The notes under the pieces were generated by a model. That model searched no databases. It was not told where the DNA came from and was given only the letters and a program-made list of their open reading frames with translations. Made by a program: the position numbers and the translations under genes. A stretch of 18,645 bases of DNA from Basidiobolus heterosporus B8920 (lineage: Eukaryota; Basidiobolomycota; Basidiobolomycetes; Basidiobolales; Basidiobolaceae), in assembly GCA_000697455.1 (NCBI GenBank), contig JNET01027054.1, forward strand, positions 1-18,645, given 5' to 3'. Shown here in pieces: positions 7,804 to 18,074 of the stretch. Each line of letters begins with the position of its first letter. Position 1 is the first letter of the stretch.

Positions 7804-10800
7804 TTAATCATTAGACAGACGAGACTTTCGTCCTGAGTCAGTACCGGAGCTACCAGGCCGTTTACCATTGTACATATTCATCATCATAGAGGCGATGTGT
7901 TCGTGCTTCTCCAGTTCCTCTTCCAACTCCCGAATGACCGATTTCGCCTTTTCGAGTTCATTTGAACGACAATGTAACTGGTCAAGAGTATATTCAAGCT
8001 ATCCGAAATACCAGTTAATATAGACCAAAGATTAGTTAGTAGATCTAGTCGTTTCCTCTACCTTCTCTTCCATTTCACTTTGTTTTCTTGAGGAAATCGC
8101 CCGCTCTGCCATAGTCTCCTCTTTGTAACTTTCGAATTCTTTCTTTGTTTGCTCGTTTCTCTCTCTTTCTTCTTCGTACTTGGCCTGGAGGGCGGCATGC
8201 TCTGATATTGATTTCATGAATGAATGAACTTTACTCTTCAATGAATGATACAACAAACCATTGTTTAGTGAATCCAGTTGGTATTTATCTTCCAAAGACC
8301 TAGTCATATTTCTGTCAAAAGATGGGAAGAAATGGCTTGAGTTACAACAAATCATCGAAAACGTCTAGACTTTTCTGGCTTACATTGAGTTCTCTTGTTC
8401 GAGTTGACGATTTTGTTCCAGTGCCGAGCTAAGATTTGTTTCGGATTCTTGGAGTTTGGTGGATAAACACTCCATCTCATGTTGAAGCTTTTTCATTCTG
8501 ACGAGTAAAGGACGAATGAATGAGTGATGATTGCCAAGAGAGTGGGTTGAGCCCATATAATGTCGCGACTTACTCTTGTCTTTGAGTTTCGTATTCTTCT
8601 TGGCATGCGACAAGCTCAAGTTTGAAATTCTCTTTTTCAGTAAAGCTTGTTGACAGCTAAAGATGAATGTTCATCCGTTTTTAAATCTGGGTCAGTGAAC
8701 CAAGCTGAATATTGCTAAATCGATCACTTACCTTCTCCTTCGTACTATTCAGCTCAGCTTGTAATCGTTCATTTTCATCCATTTGTCGAGTGAGGTCTGC
8801 TTTAAGTTGATTAGAGTTTCTCTCAAGTTCTGTGGCCTTATCTTTGTAGCTAGTGGCCTGGAAGACATTCGAGCATTCGTGTTAATGAATATTCAACTAC
8901 ATTCTGAATAAAGACTCGATCTACCTCATGTTCAATACGTGCATGTGTCCCTCGTAGTTCTGATATCAACGACTCCGATTGATTGAGTGCCAAGGTTCTA
9001 GCCTCCAAAAGCTCCTTCAGATGCTTCGCTTCATTCTGGCGGGTAATTGCACAAAATGAGCATTCACCTTGATATGGAGAAATAGGGAATAAAACAGTAC
9101 CTGGAATGTTGTCAATTGCTCTTCATAGTCTTGCTTGACTTCTTCAAAATACTCATCACGAGCCTTCAGCGTGAATGAACTATCAGTAGCGTGCACGTCT
9201 CTTTACATTCAAAATAAGCCTACCAGAATCTCTTTTCTCATCTCAGTCCTAGCTAGATTAAGTTCAGTTTCGAGTCTGGCCTTGATGTCATCTACAGGAA
9301 CGACAGTGGTTATTTCAGAGGCATCTCATGAGTATACTAACACCTCTACTAACCTTCGCTAATATGGGTTTGTGTATAAGAAGTTCGAGTTCCGCGGAAT
9401 GGGATCACCTTGGATGCATCTTGGGTCGAGTTCTTACGACAGCGGCTTTCGTTGATAGAGCATAATCTAGGTGGAAAGGTACTGTTAGGAAAGTGCTAAT
9501 CGCAAGCATGTATCTACTTCTCAAGATACCTTTGTTGAACTTGCTGTTGGCATGACAACACGCCAAGTATCTCAAAAGCACATCTTAATATGGTAGCTTG
9601 AGTCGAGCAAGAGATCGCCACTGCTAGTAAATCAGCAGTCATTTCCGGATCAATCAGATTCCCGATCACATCTTGAACCTATGTAGGTGGAAAGTATTTA
9701 ACGTCATTTTGTGTGAAATAGAATCTCTGCTGCTTGGCTTACTTGAAGTACAACTCCGCCAGCTTGCTGATGCTCAACAGACTTTACAATCAACCAAAGA
9801 AAAAATACAGTTGTCTCCTCCTTAGGTGTAAGAGCTCGGGTATTCTGCTCTGGTAAGCATATTCTGATGGTTTGAAGCAGCTTTTGAACATCTAGCCGTT
9901 CTGTCAGGTGTCTCTGTAACAAGTTGATCTCGGCCAGATGTGGCATCCAAAGGTTAAGAATAATGTATGTAAAGAAAGGATTGATGGTCGAAACGGTCAG
10001 TGAAAAGTGCGAAAGGATATAGTTTACAAGGTCGAACATTGGGGCGATTTGGATGTAAACGAAATGATCGTGTTCCAAATACGCATACCCGTCCACGAAT
10101 ATGTCAACGATGGTGTCAAGTATGGAGGTGATCACCAACTCCAAGTCGTCGTGATCAATGTTGACTAGAGTTTGGCTTTGGTTCTGCTTGCAGTGTGAAT
10201 CAAACTCTGCCTTTATGACACATCAGGTATAGTATGCTAATTAGCATAAAAAAGAAGTGACCTTACCTTGAGTATCTCCTTGAAGAAGGTGCATATCTCT
10301 TCAATCAGATATGGCCACTCGATATCTTGCAGGTAATTTCCTCGCTTGATCTCTCGGACTCGACATTGAATCCATTGCAGGCAAGCAGAAAATACTCCAC
10401 AGTCATGCATGATTCGAAACACAACCTCAATGGAAATCCCTCTCTGAACCATAATAGACAACAGATCAAGAGCCTACCATCAAGTCATTTTGTCAGCAAA
10501 CTATTATGGGAATTGTGCTATTCTTTCAAGCTATCGTACCGGTAAAACGAGCTGATGTCTCCCAGAAGATATCAACGCTGTCACTCGACGTAGACAGACC
10601 TCTAAGTATTGGTAGCTTTATCAGGAAACAGGCAACGGTTAGGAAGAACGGATGAAGCAACTGGGCCCGACTAAACCTTACTTGTCTAAATATTCTTTGA
10701 TGGTTCCACTTGTTGTGATTGCGGCGACAAGACTTACGGATGGCCGAACAATCTCCACCGACTTGCCATTAGTTATCAGGTTAAAAATCAATTTAAAGGT

Positions 10801-11936
10801 TTGCGAGATATTGTTGCGGTTGAATAACTATCAAGTTGATGTCAATTCTCACTAGTCTAGGTGTAGATGAAGCACTAGAAGTCTTACCATCTCGCCTAGT
10901 TTGTCGTTGATGATCAGGTCTGACAGGATATTGAGTGAATAAACAATGATTGAAAGGTCTTCGCTACTGAGTGACTGGATCAACCGTCTGTAAAAGGACG
11001 ACATATGTGGCGTTCCAATTGTGTTGTCTTTGATTGACTCGGTAAATCGAACCAAGTGGCTGAACAACGCCAGGGTATCTCCTAGTACTTCCTGATCCGT
11101 TGCCTTTTTTCTGTGTATATTCGATGAGTATCCTAACCCAATACACATATAAATGAGCGGTTGGTTTCAGCCATACGTACATTACATCTCGAAGAAACTT
11201 CATGAGTCGGATAGATTCTGGTGTTGGATAAAGTATCGCTGTCTCATACGTAAGGGCTTTGAGTACACCCACATACTACGAGATAGAATGCAGTAACTTG
11301 TTAGTGGCGTAAAAAGATTGATTCTGATTTCGTCCTCCATCTTACCTTGAGAAACCAAATCTTGTCATTAGAAGGGGATTGTAACCGAGCAGATAGGATA
11401 TCAATAATGTTCTTTTTCCTTTGGTGGATAACTCGACGAAGGCTTGGAATATTTCCTAGTCACTAAATGTTAGACTTTTGGGAAACTTAGATAACCTGGA
11501 CAATACTCCTACCGAGCTGCGTTAAAAGGACTATTGCATTGGATACAATGTTGTTTTGGTCCGAGTCGGTCTCAAATATTTGAATCAATATGTCTATGAA
11601 CTCGTACAGCACAAAGGCAGTGCTTTCTGCGTAACGATTTGTTGATAACTTGGCAAGAAAGTGAAGCTGGTTTAAGGTGTTGGTGCTTTGAAGGGAGACA
11701 ACTAAATTCTTATTGATAGACAAGAGAAAGTTAGCATTGCTTATCTTTCATTTGGGTTGAAGCCTTACCTGCAAAGCAACGGAAAGCTCCGAAAGGTTGT
11801 CTGAAGCTTATAAGTAAACAATTAGTTGGAAGTAACCTACTAAGATCTCAGTCCGTCGTCACTTACCTCGAAGGTCTAAGGTCTCTGCTGCGTGAACAAA
11901 TTGCAAAATAACCTCAGGTACTTGACGCTTCTCCAT
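7804..11936 (-). CDS. CIP2A-like protein (armadillo-type head, coiled-coil tail)
   Basis: Twenty exons on the minus strand: 11936-11867, 11806-11769, 11708-11513, 11455-11346, 11275-11181, 11110-10888, 10827-10682, 10615-10540, 10473-10267, 10210-9743, 9678-9530, 9466-9354, 9291-9224, 9163-9101, 9035-8925, 8857-8732, 8656-8574, 8497-8384, 8311-8062, 7998-7804. All 19 introns are GT-AG, 56-76 bases, and phase-consistent; total 966 residues (human CIP2A 905). Residues 1 to about 610 are helical armadillo-like; about 630-940 are coiled coil. From memory of human CIP2A, the best matches are LFNRNNISQTFKLIFNLI (about residues 245-262; human LFHARNIHQTFQLIFNIL), the preceding SIIVYSLNILSDL, and the tail EELEKHEHIASMMMNMYNGK (human [20 protein letters not shown]). 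CIP2A inhibits PP2A-B56 and, with TOPBP1, tethers broken chromosomes in mitosis. Uso1/p115 shares the layout but not these motifs. Function in this fungus is inferred only from family. Confidence 0.85.
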
Positions 11937-12311
11937 TACTATTTACAAGCTTTCACGAAGCTGAGTATACGGCTTTGTTGACCAACTCGAATGTAATTCC
12001 ATTGAGCCAATTAAGGTTAATCAACCACATAAACAAAACATCCAGAACAAAAAGGATTCCACAGTTATTACATTTAACCATATCATAGAGCGAAATTGCA
12101 TTTAGGTACACACCTAACATATTTCAATTGATTCGAGCTTTTGTGCTTTCGTGCTTTTGTGATTGATTAGTTAAATCACAATCTCACTAAACTAAATGGA
12201 AAAAAAATCAAGTTGGTTATCTGAAATTTTCTTTTCAACGAGTTTACTCAAGCCTAGTAACATTCATTGAAGAGACTACAGAGCTTCCTTAGGTTTGATC
12301 ATTTGAAGACC
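11937..12311. promoter_or_regulatory. Divergent promoter of the CIP2A-like gene and MPP6
   Basis: A 375-base gap between two head-to-head start codons. It is AT-rich and carries an 8-bp triplet array at 12137-12160. No TATA box or known factor site was recognised with confidence. Confidence 0.6.
12137..12160. repeat. Three 8-bp tandem units in the divergent promoter
   Basis: GCTTTTGT, GCTTTCGT and GCTTTTGT in direct succession. Confidence 0.8.
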
Positions 12312-12950
12312 ATGTCGAATACACGAGAGCTCCACAAGAAGGAATTATCGAGTAAATTGCTGAACATGAAGGTTCGTGTTTTAGCGAGTATATTTCTTTT
12401 CACTGTTTCTGAAACGAGGTAAACATCGAATCCAATAGTTCATGCAAAGACAACAAGAACGCGAACTTCGTGATCGGTTGGAAGAAGCAGAGCAAAAAGC
12501 ACTCGCACAATCACACTGGAAAGTTGAATACCAAGACAGCTCCATAGAAAAACCGTAAGCTACCCAACTCTCTTTTGTGTGAATTCCAGCCTCAACTCCT
12601 TTTCAAAGAAAGCTTCAGGTAGAATATGAGCCTAGCTATCTTAGCTTTAGCATGACTGGACTAGTCGGTCGCAAATCTTACCAGTCATTCAACGAAGAAA
12701 TTGAGGTTTGTTATACATGACTGTAGTTGCTAGACTATTATCAATACTAAAGATTTCTTGAAAGAAAACTGCAGTGGATAGTGAGAAAAAGCAGCGTCAA
12801 GATCGTGAATTGGAAGTGGAAAAGAATACCAATATGGGGGATGCTGAATTGGCTCAAAGAATGGCTGATGTAACCAACAGTCCAGGACCAGAAAAAAAGA
12901 AGCGTCGCAAAGAGAAGGTGGTAATGGGAATTCGTCGCGAAAGAAAGTGA
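12312..12950 (+). CDS. MPP6: M-phase phosphoprotein 6 homologue, nuclear exosome cofactor
   Basis: Four exons (12312-12371, 12439-12554, 12609-12705, 12765-12950) give 152 residues; human MPP6 is 160. The family signature is clear: ELSSKLLNMKFMQR at the N-terminus (human LSKNLLRMKFMQR), then EAEQKALAQSHWKVE, GRKSYQSFNEEIE (human GRMSFRGFNPEVE), and an acidic then basic C-terminus with DAELAQRMAD followed by EKKKRRKEK and RRERK. MPP6 binds the RNA exosome (Rrp40/Rrp6) and RNA in the nucleus and helps in 5.8S rRNA maturation and decay of nuclear transcripts; the basic tail fits RNA binding. Intron 1 uses the donor GTTCGT, and introns 2 and 3 end in AAG; the alternative CAG and TAG acceptors of intron 2 all lead to early stops, which supports AAG. 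Confidence 0.88.
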
Positions 12951-13099
12951 ACAGCGACACACACTGTGCCCTTTCTTGACCTTACATCGACATATTTTTG
13001 ATAGCAAAGGATAGACGCCAACTAATACATGTCGACCTGTGTAAATGCTCTTATTGACTGTTCTTTTATCCTAATCGTTGGATACTTAATCACAACTAC

Positions 13100-13117
13100 C
13101 TTCGTCACTTGACGAAG
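13100..13117. repeat. Perfect inverted repeat, 8-bp stem with 2-base loop
   Basis: CTTCGTCA-CT-TGACGAAG, with a second overlapping pairing TCACTT/AAGTGA just downstream. It precedes the MPP6 AATAAA by only about 5 bases, so it may fold in the mRNA 3' end. Confidence 0.75.
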
Positions 13118-13121
13118 TGAA

Positions 13122-13127
13122 AATAAA
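13122..13127 (+). terminator. Poly(A) signal of MPP6
   Basis: AATAAA about 170 bases after the MPP6 stop codon, just after the hairpin. Confidence 0.5.
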
Positions 13128-13450
13128 TGAAACATCACTCGGTATATTTTGTTGCAATGATTATTCCTCCTTTGTCTATCATATTTATTATTATCATTTA
13201 TTATACCTTCGCTAGCCTATTCTATTCCATTCTACAGGTACACTCGCCACTTTGCTGCCTATCCACTGCCAATGCACTATCCTGACTATTTCAATAAATA
13301 GATGAAACTTCATCCAAGCAAGACGAAGGATCCACCACGTTGTAAGAACAATAGATAAATCCCCGCACTTGTACTTGTTAGCAAAGCGGGAGAACCGGTA
13401 GAATTGTTTTGTAATTGTTTTGTATTGTATATTACACCGGATAAATATGG

Positions 13451-13456
13451 TTTATT
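13451..13456 (-). terminator. Poly(A) signal of the Reb1/TTF-I-like gene
   Basis: TTTATT on the plus strand gives AATAAA on the minus strand, about 65 bases past the stop codon. Confidence 0.5.
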
Positions 13457-13520
13457 GAAGGGAGATTGTGTCATATGAACTTTCTAGTTTGATTCTTGTT
13501 TAAAATGGCAAATGGCTTTT

Positions 13521-15633
13521 CTAGTTGGACTCTTGTTGTATCGACAGTTGCTGGAGGTGCTTATCGGTTTGGCGTATTAAGTAGTGGAGTATTTGATCAA
13601 AGGTCATTGCTTCAACCTCAGGGATTAGTGACTTTAATTTACGCCACGTTTGTTCCATAAAATTGGGATTCCAGGGACTCCATTGGTCGTCAATCAGTGT
13701 TCGCCATTGGATTTCCGATTCACTCTTAGCCCCGCTCTCATACACCCGCTTCAGGAACTCCCGAGTATTGGTTAGTCCCTCCTTTTCACTCGGCACTTCT
13801 TTCAACTGCATATCAAGGCTGTCGTACCAGTGAACTCTGCACTGCCTTCCACTGCGGTCACCCATCTTCGTCGCGACCACCTCCCACGGAATGTCTCGCT
13901 CCGTGGAGCGTCCTTTGTCCACTGTCATACTATAGACGATTTTCTTGAGTCTTTCGTTTTCTTCTGCGGACCATGCACCTGTCTTGTATGGCACCATTTT
14001 GTAGAAACGCCAACGATCACGACAGCTCGATGGTTCTCGCCCGATCATAGCACCGATCTTTTTCCAATCCTTGCCGTACATGAGGACCAGTTGATGGAGT
14101 CTGGCTTCTTGTTCCGGGGTAAATGGCCCGCCATAGTTGTCTGGGTGATATTTACGACGTAGGCGCAAGTAGATTGCGTTGAGTGGTCGGTCAGGGACTA
14201 CTTTGCCAATCTCTTGACACAATAACTTCGACTCGTCTTTGCTTTTTTTAGACTTATCTCCAAACATGATGCGCTGAATCAGCTCAACCCCTTCACCGCG
14301 TTCCTAAGTGAATGCAGCATCTCCCATTAGTCTATCTCCTAGCCAACGTTAACTGAAATGATCATACCTTAAGATAATTGTCAATAGCTTTGGTGATAAC
14401 CTCATCCTCTTCTTTGCTGAATTTCCCTTTTCTCACTGCGAACCCGGACGCTTCGAGTTGCTGGAATTCCTTCGAGTCGGTCCACTTTTCCTGGATGAGA
14501 CTTACGCCGTCAGCGTTAAACTCAATCCTCCCGGTAAACCCAACTGCTTCTTGACGCTTAAGCTTGAACTCTTCGTACTCTGCAATTCTTTCGGCCGCTT
14601 CTTCTGGAGTCTCTTCCACAAATACGGTACCACCACACATGGCCGGGAGCTTCATCGTCTTAGGGGGTTTTGCTTTGGCGTCCTTACCTTCTAGCATTTC
14701 AGGGGTGAACTCTTCATCAGAATCATCCGGAATGATAGCTGGGGTAAGTGGGTACCGCTTTTTGGTGGCACTTTTCGTAGTAGGGACGTCAATCGTTGTA
14801 GCTTTCTTTCGACGGGTGGATGCTTTGGCTGGTAGCGAGACTGTGACTGGGATCGGAATGGCAACTGCTTTTTTGCCTCCGGGTCTCGCTATGGAAGCTT
14901 CTTGTTGCGGTTGAGTGTCCGGTTGAGTTGGTGTCTTCTTCGATACAGCAGCGGGCTGAGTATTCGATTCTGTCGACACAAGGTCGTTGCTTTCTGGAAT
15001 TTTCTCTTTTGGCTTGCCATCGATCTTGTCTAAAGTAGGTTTTATCGGACTCTTTGTCTCAGCTTGCTTACCAACAGTAGCAGGAACATTGTCTTGGCTA
15101 GCCGATTTATGAGATTTCTTTTTTTTTGGAGATTTTGGTTTTGCCTCCAAACTATTCTGGCTACTTTCTCCTTGTGTCGCTAGGTTTTCTTTCTCCCGTT
15201 TATGTTTCTTTTCCTTTTTCTTTTTCTTGTCTTTTTTATCTTTCTTTTCTTTTTTGGATTTATTTACTTCAGCTTCGTTTGAGGAAGAAGGTTTTGCCAG
15301 AGGAGTCGTGCTAGTCAAAGTGGTGTCAAGTTCCTGTTTTATCGTTGGTAGATCGGAAATTGATTCCTTCTCTTTCTTATTCTTTTTATTCTTCTTGGAC
15401 TTCTTCACCTTGGCCACGTCTTTGTTAGAAGGTTCTTTTGTAGATTGTGGTGGAAGCGCCTCATCGTTGTGCTTCTTTTTCTTAAGAGACTTTTCAAGGC
15501 CCTCTAAGGCTTTTCTCTTATGAGGCTTCTCAACTTCAGACTTCTTATCGGCCTTTACCTTCTTGGACAAGATTTTTTCCTTGGTTTTTTTCTTGGCTGC
15601 TTTGGCGCTTGATACTTGGGTAACAGTCTCCAT
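13521..15633 (-). CDS. Reb1/TTF-I family Myb DNA-binding protein (Pol I termination / general regulatory factor)
   Basis: Two exons, 15633-14368 and 14303-13521, with a 64-base intron, give 682 residues. Residues 1 to about 290 are lysine-rich low complexity (many KKxKK runs, likely nuclear/nucleolar signals). About 300-395 is an acidic linker region (PDDSDEEFTPEML, EETPEEAAERIAEYEEF). The DNA-binding part starts at about 400 with GKFSKEEDEVI, crosses the intron, and continues with IYLRLRRKYHPDNYGGPFTP. Two clear Myb repeats follow: GPFTPEQEARLHQL...W...DRWRFY and GAWSAEENERLKKI...W...GRQCRVHWYDSL. This order is typical of Reb1, Rtf1, Nsi1 and TTF-I, which bind rDNA terminators and block replication forks or shape promoters. 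Start: the ATG at 15633; an in-frame TTG four codons upstream is not a likely start. Which of the paralogous roles it has cannot be told here. Confidence 0.9.
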
Positions 15634-16445
15634 GAAAGTATCCAATTGCTTGCAATGATGTTCCCACTACACCGGGAAATCAACCCACTCAATAAATCAT
15701 TAGATTGGGATCATTTTCGAAAAAAAACAAAAAAAAAGAGTTTAGTTCTACCAAATTACCTACTAAATCGCCAGCCAAACCATTGAATTTATCTGAATTC
15801 AGGTGGATCGAGGTGAATCACGATGAATTGAATTTATAGTCGCAAGTAATTATTTAGGTGGATAGTGGATAGTGGGTAGTGGGTAGTGGGTAGTGGGTAG
15901 TGCGTAGTGCGCCGAGCACCGTAGCGTCGACCGTGATAATAAATTCATAATATTTGATCATGAAACCAACTGGAAATTTTCATTGTTAGTAGGTTTTGGA
16001 GTTATTACTGATGCATGTGGGATGAAATACAGCAGAGATACCATGGAGTTGCAGTGGAGGCAATTACTATGAATGATCACATGGGATGAGGCGGAGTGGA
16101 GGCAAGGTTGTTTTGGAACTTACCGGGCGGTTGCAAGTAGTGAACCTAGCTTACCCATAACTAACACATAACTAACCCTTTCAAAATCCCTTCATCTAAT
16201 CCATGAGCAATTCATCATAAGTAGGCACCAGTCATTCCTTATCTTACCATCTATAGCAATATGAAACATCTCTTCACCGGTTTGTGGGCATGCCTGCATA
16301 GGAACACAACATTACAAAGGCACATTTGACTCCTAGGTTTTATCAGTTCATTTCATATAAAACTGTTGGATATCTAACCAGCGTCCCTTTTAATAGTCTC
16401 ACTCATCAATCTAATTCTCTTTCATAGAGCTGGCTCTATTTTAAT
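15634..16445. promoter_or_regulatory. Divergent promoter of the Myb factor and the membrane SH3 gene
   Basis: An 812-base gap. It has A-rich tracts near 15719-15740, the 7-bp array with a G-quadruplex motif (15861-15911), and otherwise nothing I can name. No exact Reb1 site (TTACCCG) was noticed. Confidence 0.6.
15861..15911 (+). repeat. 7-bp tandem array containing a perfect G-quadruplex motif
   Basis: Seven units: GATAGTG twice, GGTAGTG four times, CGTAGTG once, then CG. At the unit joints four GGG tracts (15874-15876, 15881-15883, 15888-15890, 15895-15897) are separated by TAGT, which fits the G3N1-7 quadruplex rule exactly. Confidence 0.9.
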
Positions 16446-18074
16446 ATGAAGCCCAGTTTTCTCATCTTAAGTTTGCTCTTTTGCTTCATTCTTTCGAAAA
16501 CTACTGCCTCTGGTACAGTCGTTCGAAGTGGCTTGTAAGTAGGTTTTTCAATACCAATAGGAACCCTACAGTAACCTTCACCAATATCTCTCTAGATGCC
16601 TCAATACCCAGTGTAAACCCGATTTAGTTCGAAGAGGCCGTGATCAAGACGACCCTAGTGCAGACGATAATGATGATAGCGACGATTCTGACGAAGACAA
16701 CGATAGCAATGATTCAGATTCGAATGACAGTGATACCTCTGCTCAACCAACTCCTTTGGCCTCGAATAAAGCTGGAAAATTGATCTCTACGCCAACTGAT
16801 TCTATTCTATGGGACGCAGACGGAAATGCCTTTACATTCCCTTCGCCTCTTGCGACCGCGCTGAGTGATTCTGGAAGCTCCCTTATCAGCACCCCAACTC
16901 TCTTCACTACATGGGATATGAGCGGGAATTCCGTAGTCGTGACTCCTACTCCTTCCAAATATACTCTTTGGGACGCAGATGGAAACCCGGTTACTCTCAC
17001 CCCCTCTTTTACCACTCCCATCAGCGCTCCTCCGTCTTCGGTGCCAACTGATATTGTTTCCTCTGAGCAACCAACAAAAAATGACGTTCCTGTTAATCAA
17101 CCTACCAGCTCTGATGAGCCATTTACTGAAACTCCAACCTCAGTTCCGGAAACTGATACTAATACCAAGCTTTCATCTACTGAGAATCTTGACACTGGCG
17201 ACAACACAAACACTTCCAGTAGTAAACAGAATTATCCAACTATTATCGGAGGCTCTGTTGGTGCCCTTGTGCTTGTCATGAGTATTGGTGGGTTTGTTAG
17301 CTACCGTGTAGCTAGTAAACGTCGCCAAGATAGGAGATTGCGATTGGAATCCAAAAGAGATACCAAAGGTCAGTTCACTTTGTAATACAAACCAACTTTA
17401 CTTCATTTCCATTCATCATGTTAGGTCATGTTAGGGTTCTACGATCTCAAGGAGGTAGCAGAGATTGCCTCTCACTCACCAGGAATGAACTCACCTATGC
17501 CATCCAGGCACCAGTCCGTTATTTCGCTAGCTCCTCCTCTCACTACACGTCAATCATTTGTTTCAACAAATAGATCAATATCCCCTCCTGCGCCACCAGG
17601 CGGCAGTAATATCAATGGTCTATTTGCACCGACTTTCGCCCAGCCATCCAGATACAGTGCTCAAAGCTCCATTGGTGTCCGTGGTTCAGCTTTGGAAGGT
17701 AATCATCCAAGACATAGTCAAAACATAAATGACTTGTAACTGATATATCACTTCATATAATTGTAGAGACATTGGTAATCGGATTCTCGGATTTTGATGA
17801 TGGAAATCATCGAATAGGCTTAAATGCTCGTAGGTCCTCTAGTTCTAGTTCAGTTTCTAGAGGCTCGGATTCTGGCGGGCCACTGTTCGTGATGACTGCT
17901 CTTCTGCCATACATGCCACAACGTCCCAGTGAAATGCTGGTTCAATCAGGAGATGAGATAGTGATCACTGAAGAGGTAGGTGAAGAATGGCTAGGTGGGT
18001 ACAATCAATCCCGTGACCCAGATAAGAAAGGGTACTTCCCTAGGACTTGTGTTACTGGGTCCTCGTTCCTATAA
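16446..18074 (+). CDS. Single-pass membrane protein with cytoplasmic SH3 domain (Fus1-like layout)
   Basis: Four exons (16446-16534, 16596-17368, 17435-17698, 17767-18074) give 477 residues. Residues 1-21 are a signal peptide (core FLILSLLFCFIL). About 40-80 is a run of Asp, Ser and Asn (acidic). About 95-165 carries three WDxxGN repeats (LWDADGN at 101, TWDMSGN at 135, LWDADGN at 154) set in Thr/Pro/Ser, followed by a Ser/Thr/Pro stalk likely to be O-mannosylated. Residues about 245-267 form the membrane span (IIGGSVGALVLVMSIGGFV), followed by a basic stop-transfer (SKRRQDRRLR). The cytoplasmic part has proline-rich segments (SISPPAPPGG) and ends in an SH3 domain, about 415-473: ALLPYMPQ, SGDEIVI, EEWLGGYN, KGYFPRTCV. 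Yeast Fus1, which acts in mating cell fusion, has the same order, but no close homology is claimed. Intron 2 uses donor GTCAGT. Confidence 0.85.
16852..17031. repeat. WDxxGN amino-acid repeat region in the SH3 protein
   Basis: Three copies of a W-D-A/M-D/S-G-N motif with Thr-Pro between them lie at about 16808, 16909 and 16966 (the first just before this span). The first and third are similar also at DNA level (TGGGACGCAGA(C/T)GGAAA), which suggests duplication within the gene. Confidence 0.7.

Larger units (their letters stand above)
12951..13520. other. Convergent 3' regions of MPP6 and the Reb1/TTF-I-like gene
   Basis: 570 bases without a recognisable gene. It holds a perfect 8-bp hairpin (13100-13117), AATAAA for MPP6 and AATAAA on the minus strand for the Myb gene. 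I found no tRNA or snRNA features. Confidence 0.6.

Noticed and set aside
7804-11936. Reading the armadillo plus coiled-coil gene as Uso1/p115
   Set aside because: The layout fits, but the C-terminus lacks the acidic tail of Uso1/p115, and both the QTFKLIFNLI block and the EELEKHEHIASMM tail match CIP2A instead.
12730-13007. Minus-strand frames rich in Phe/Leu over the end of MPP6
   Set aside because: They are the antisense of the Lys/Glu/Arg-rich MPP6 tail.
14458-15523. Several plus-strand open frames opposite the Myb factor gene
   Set aside because: Antisense shadows of Lys- and Ser-rich coding sequence; rich in Phe/Leu/Ser with no family features.
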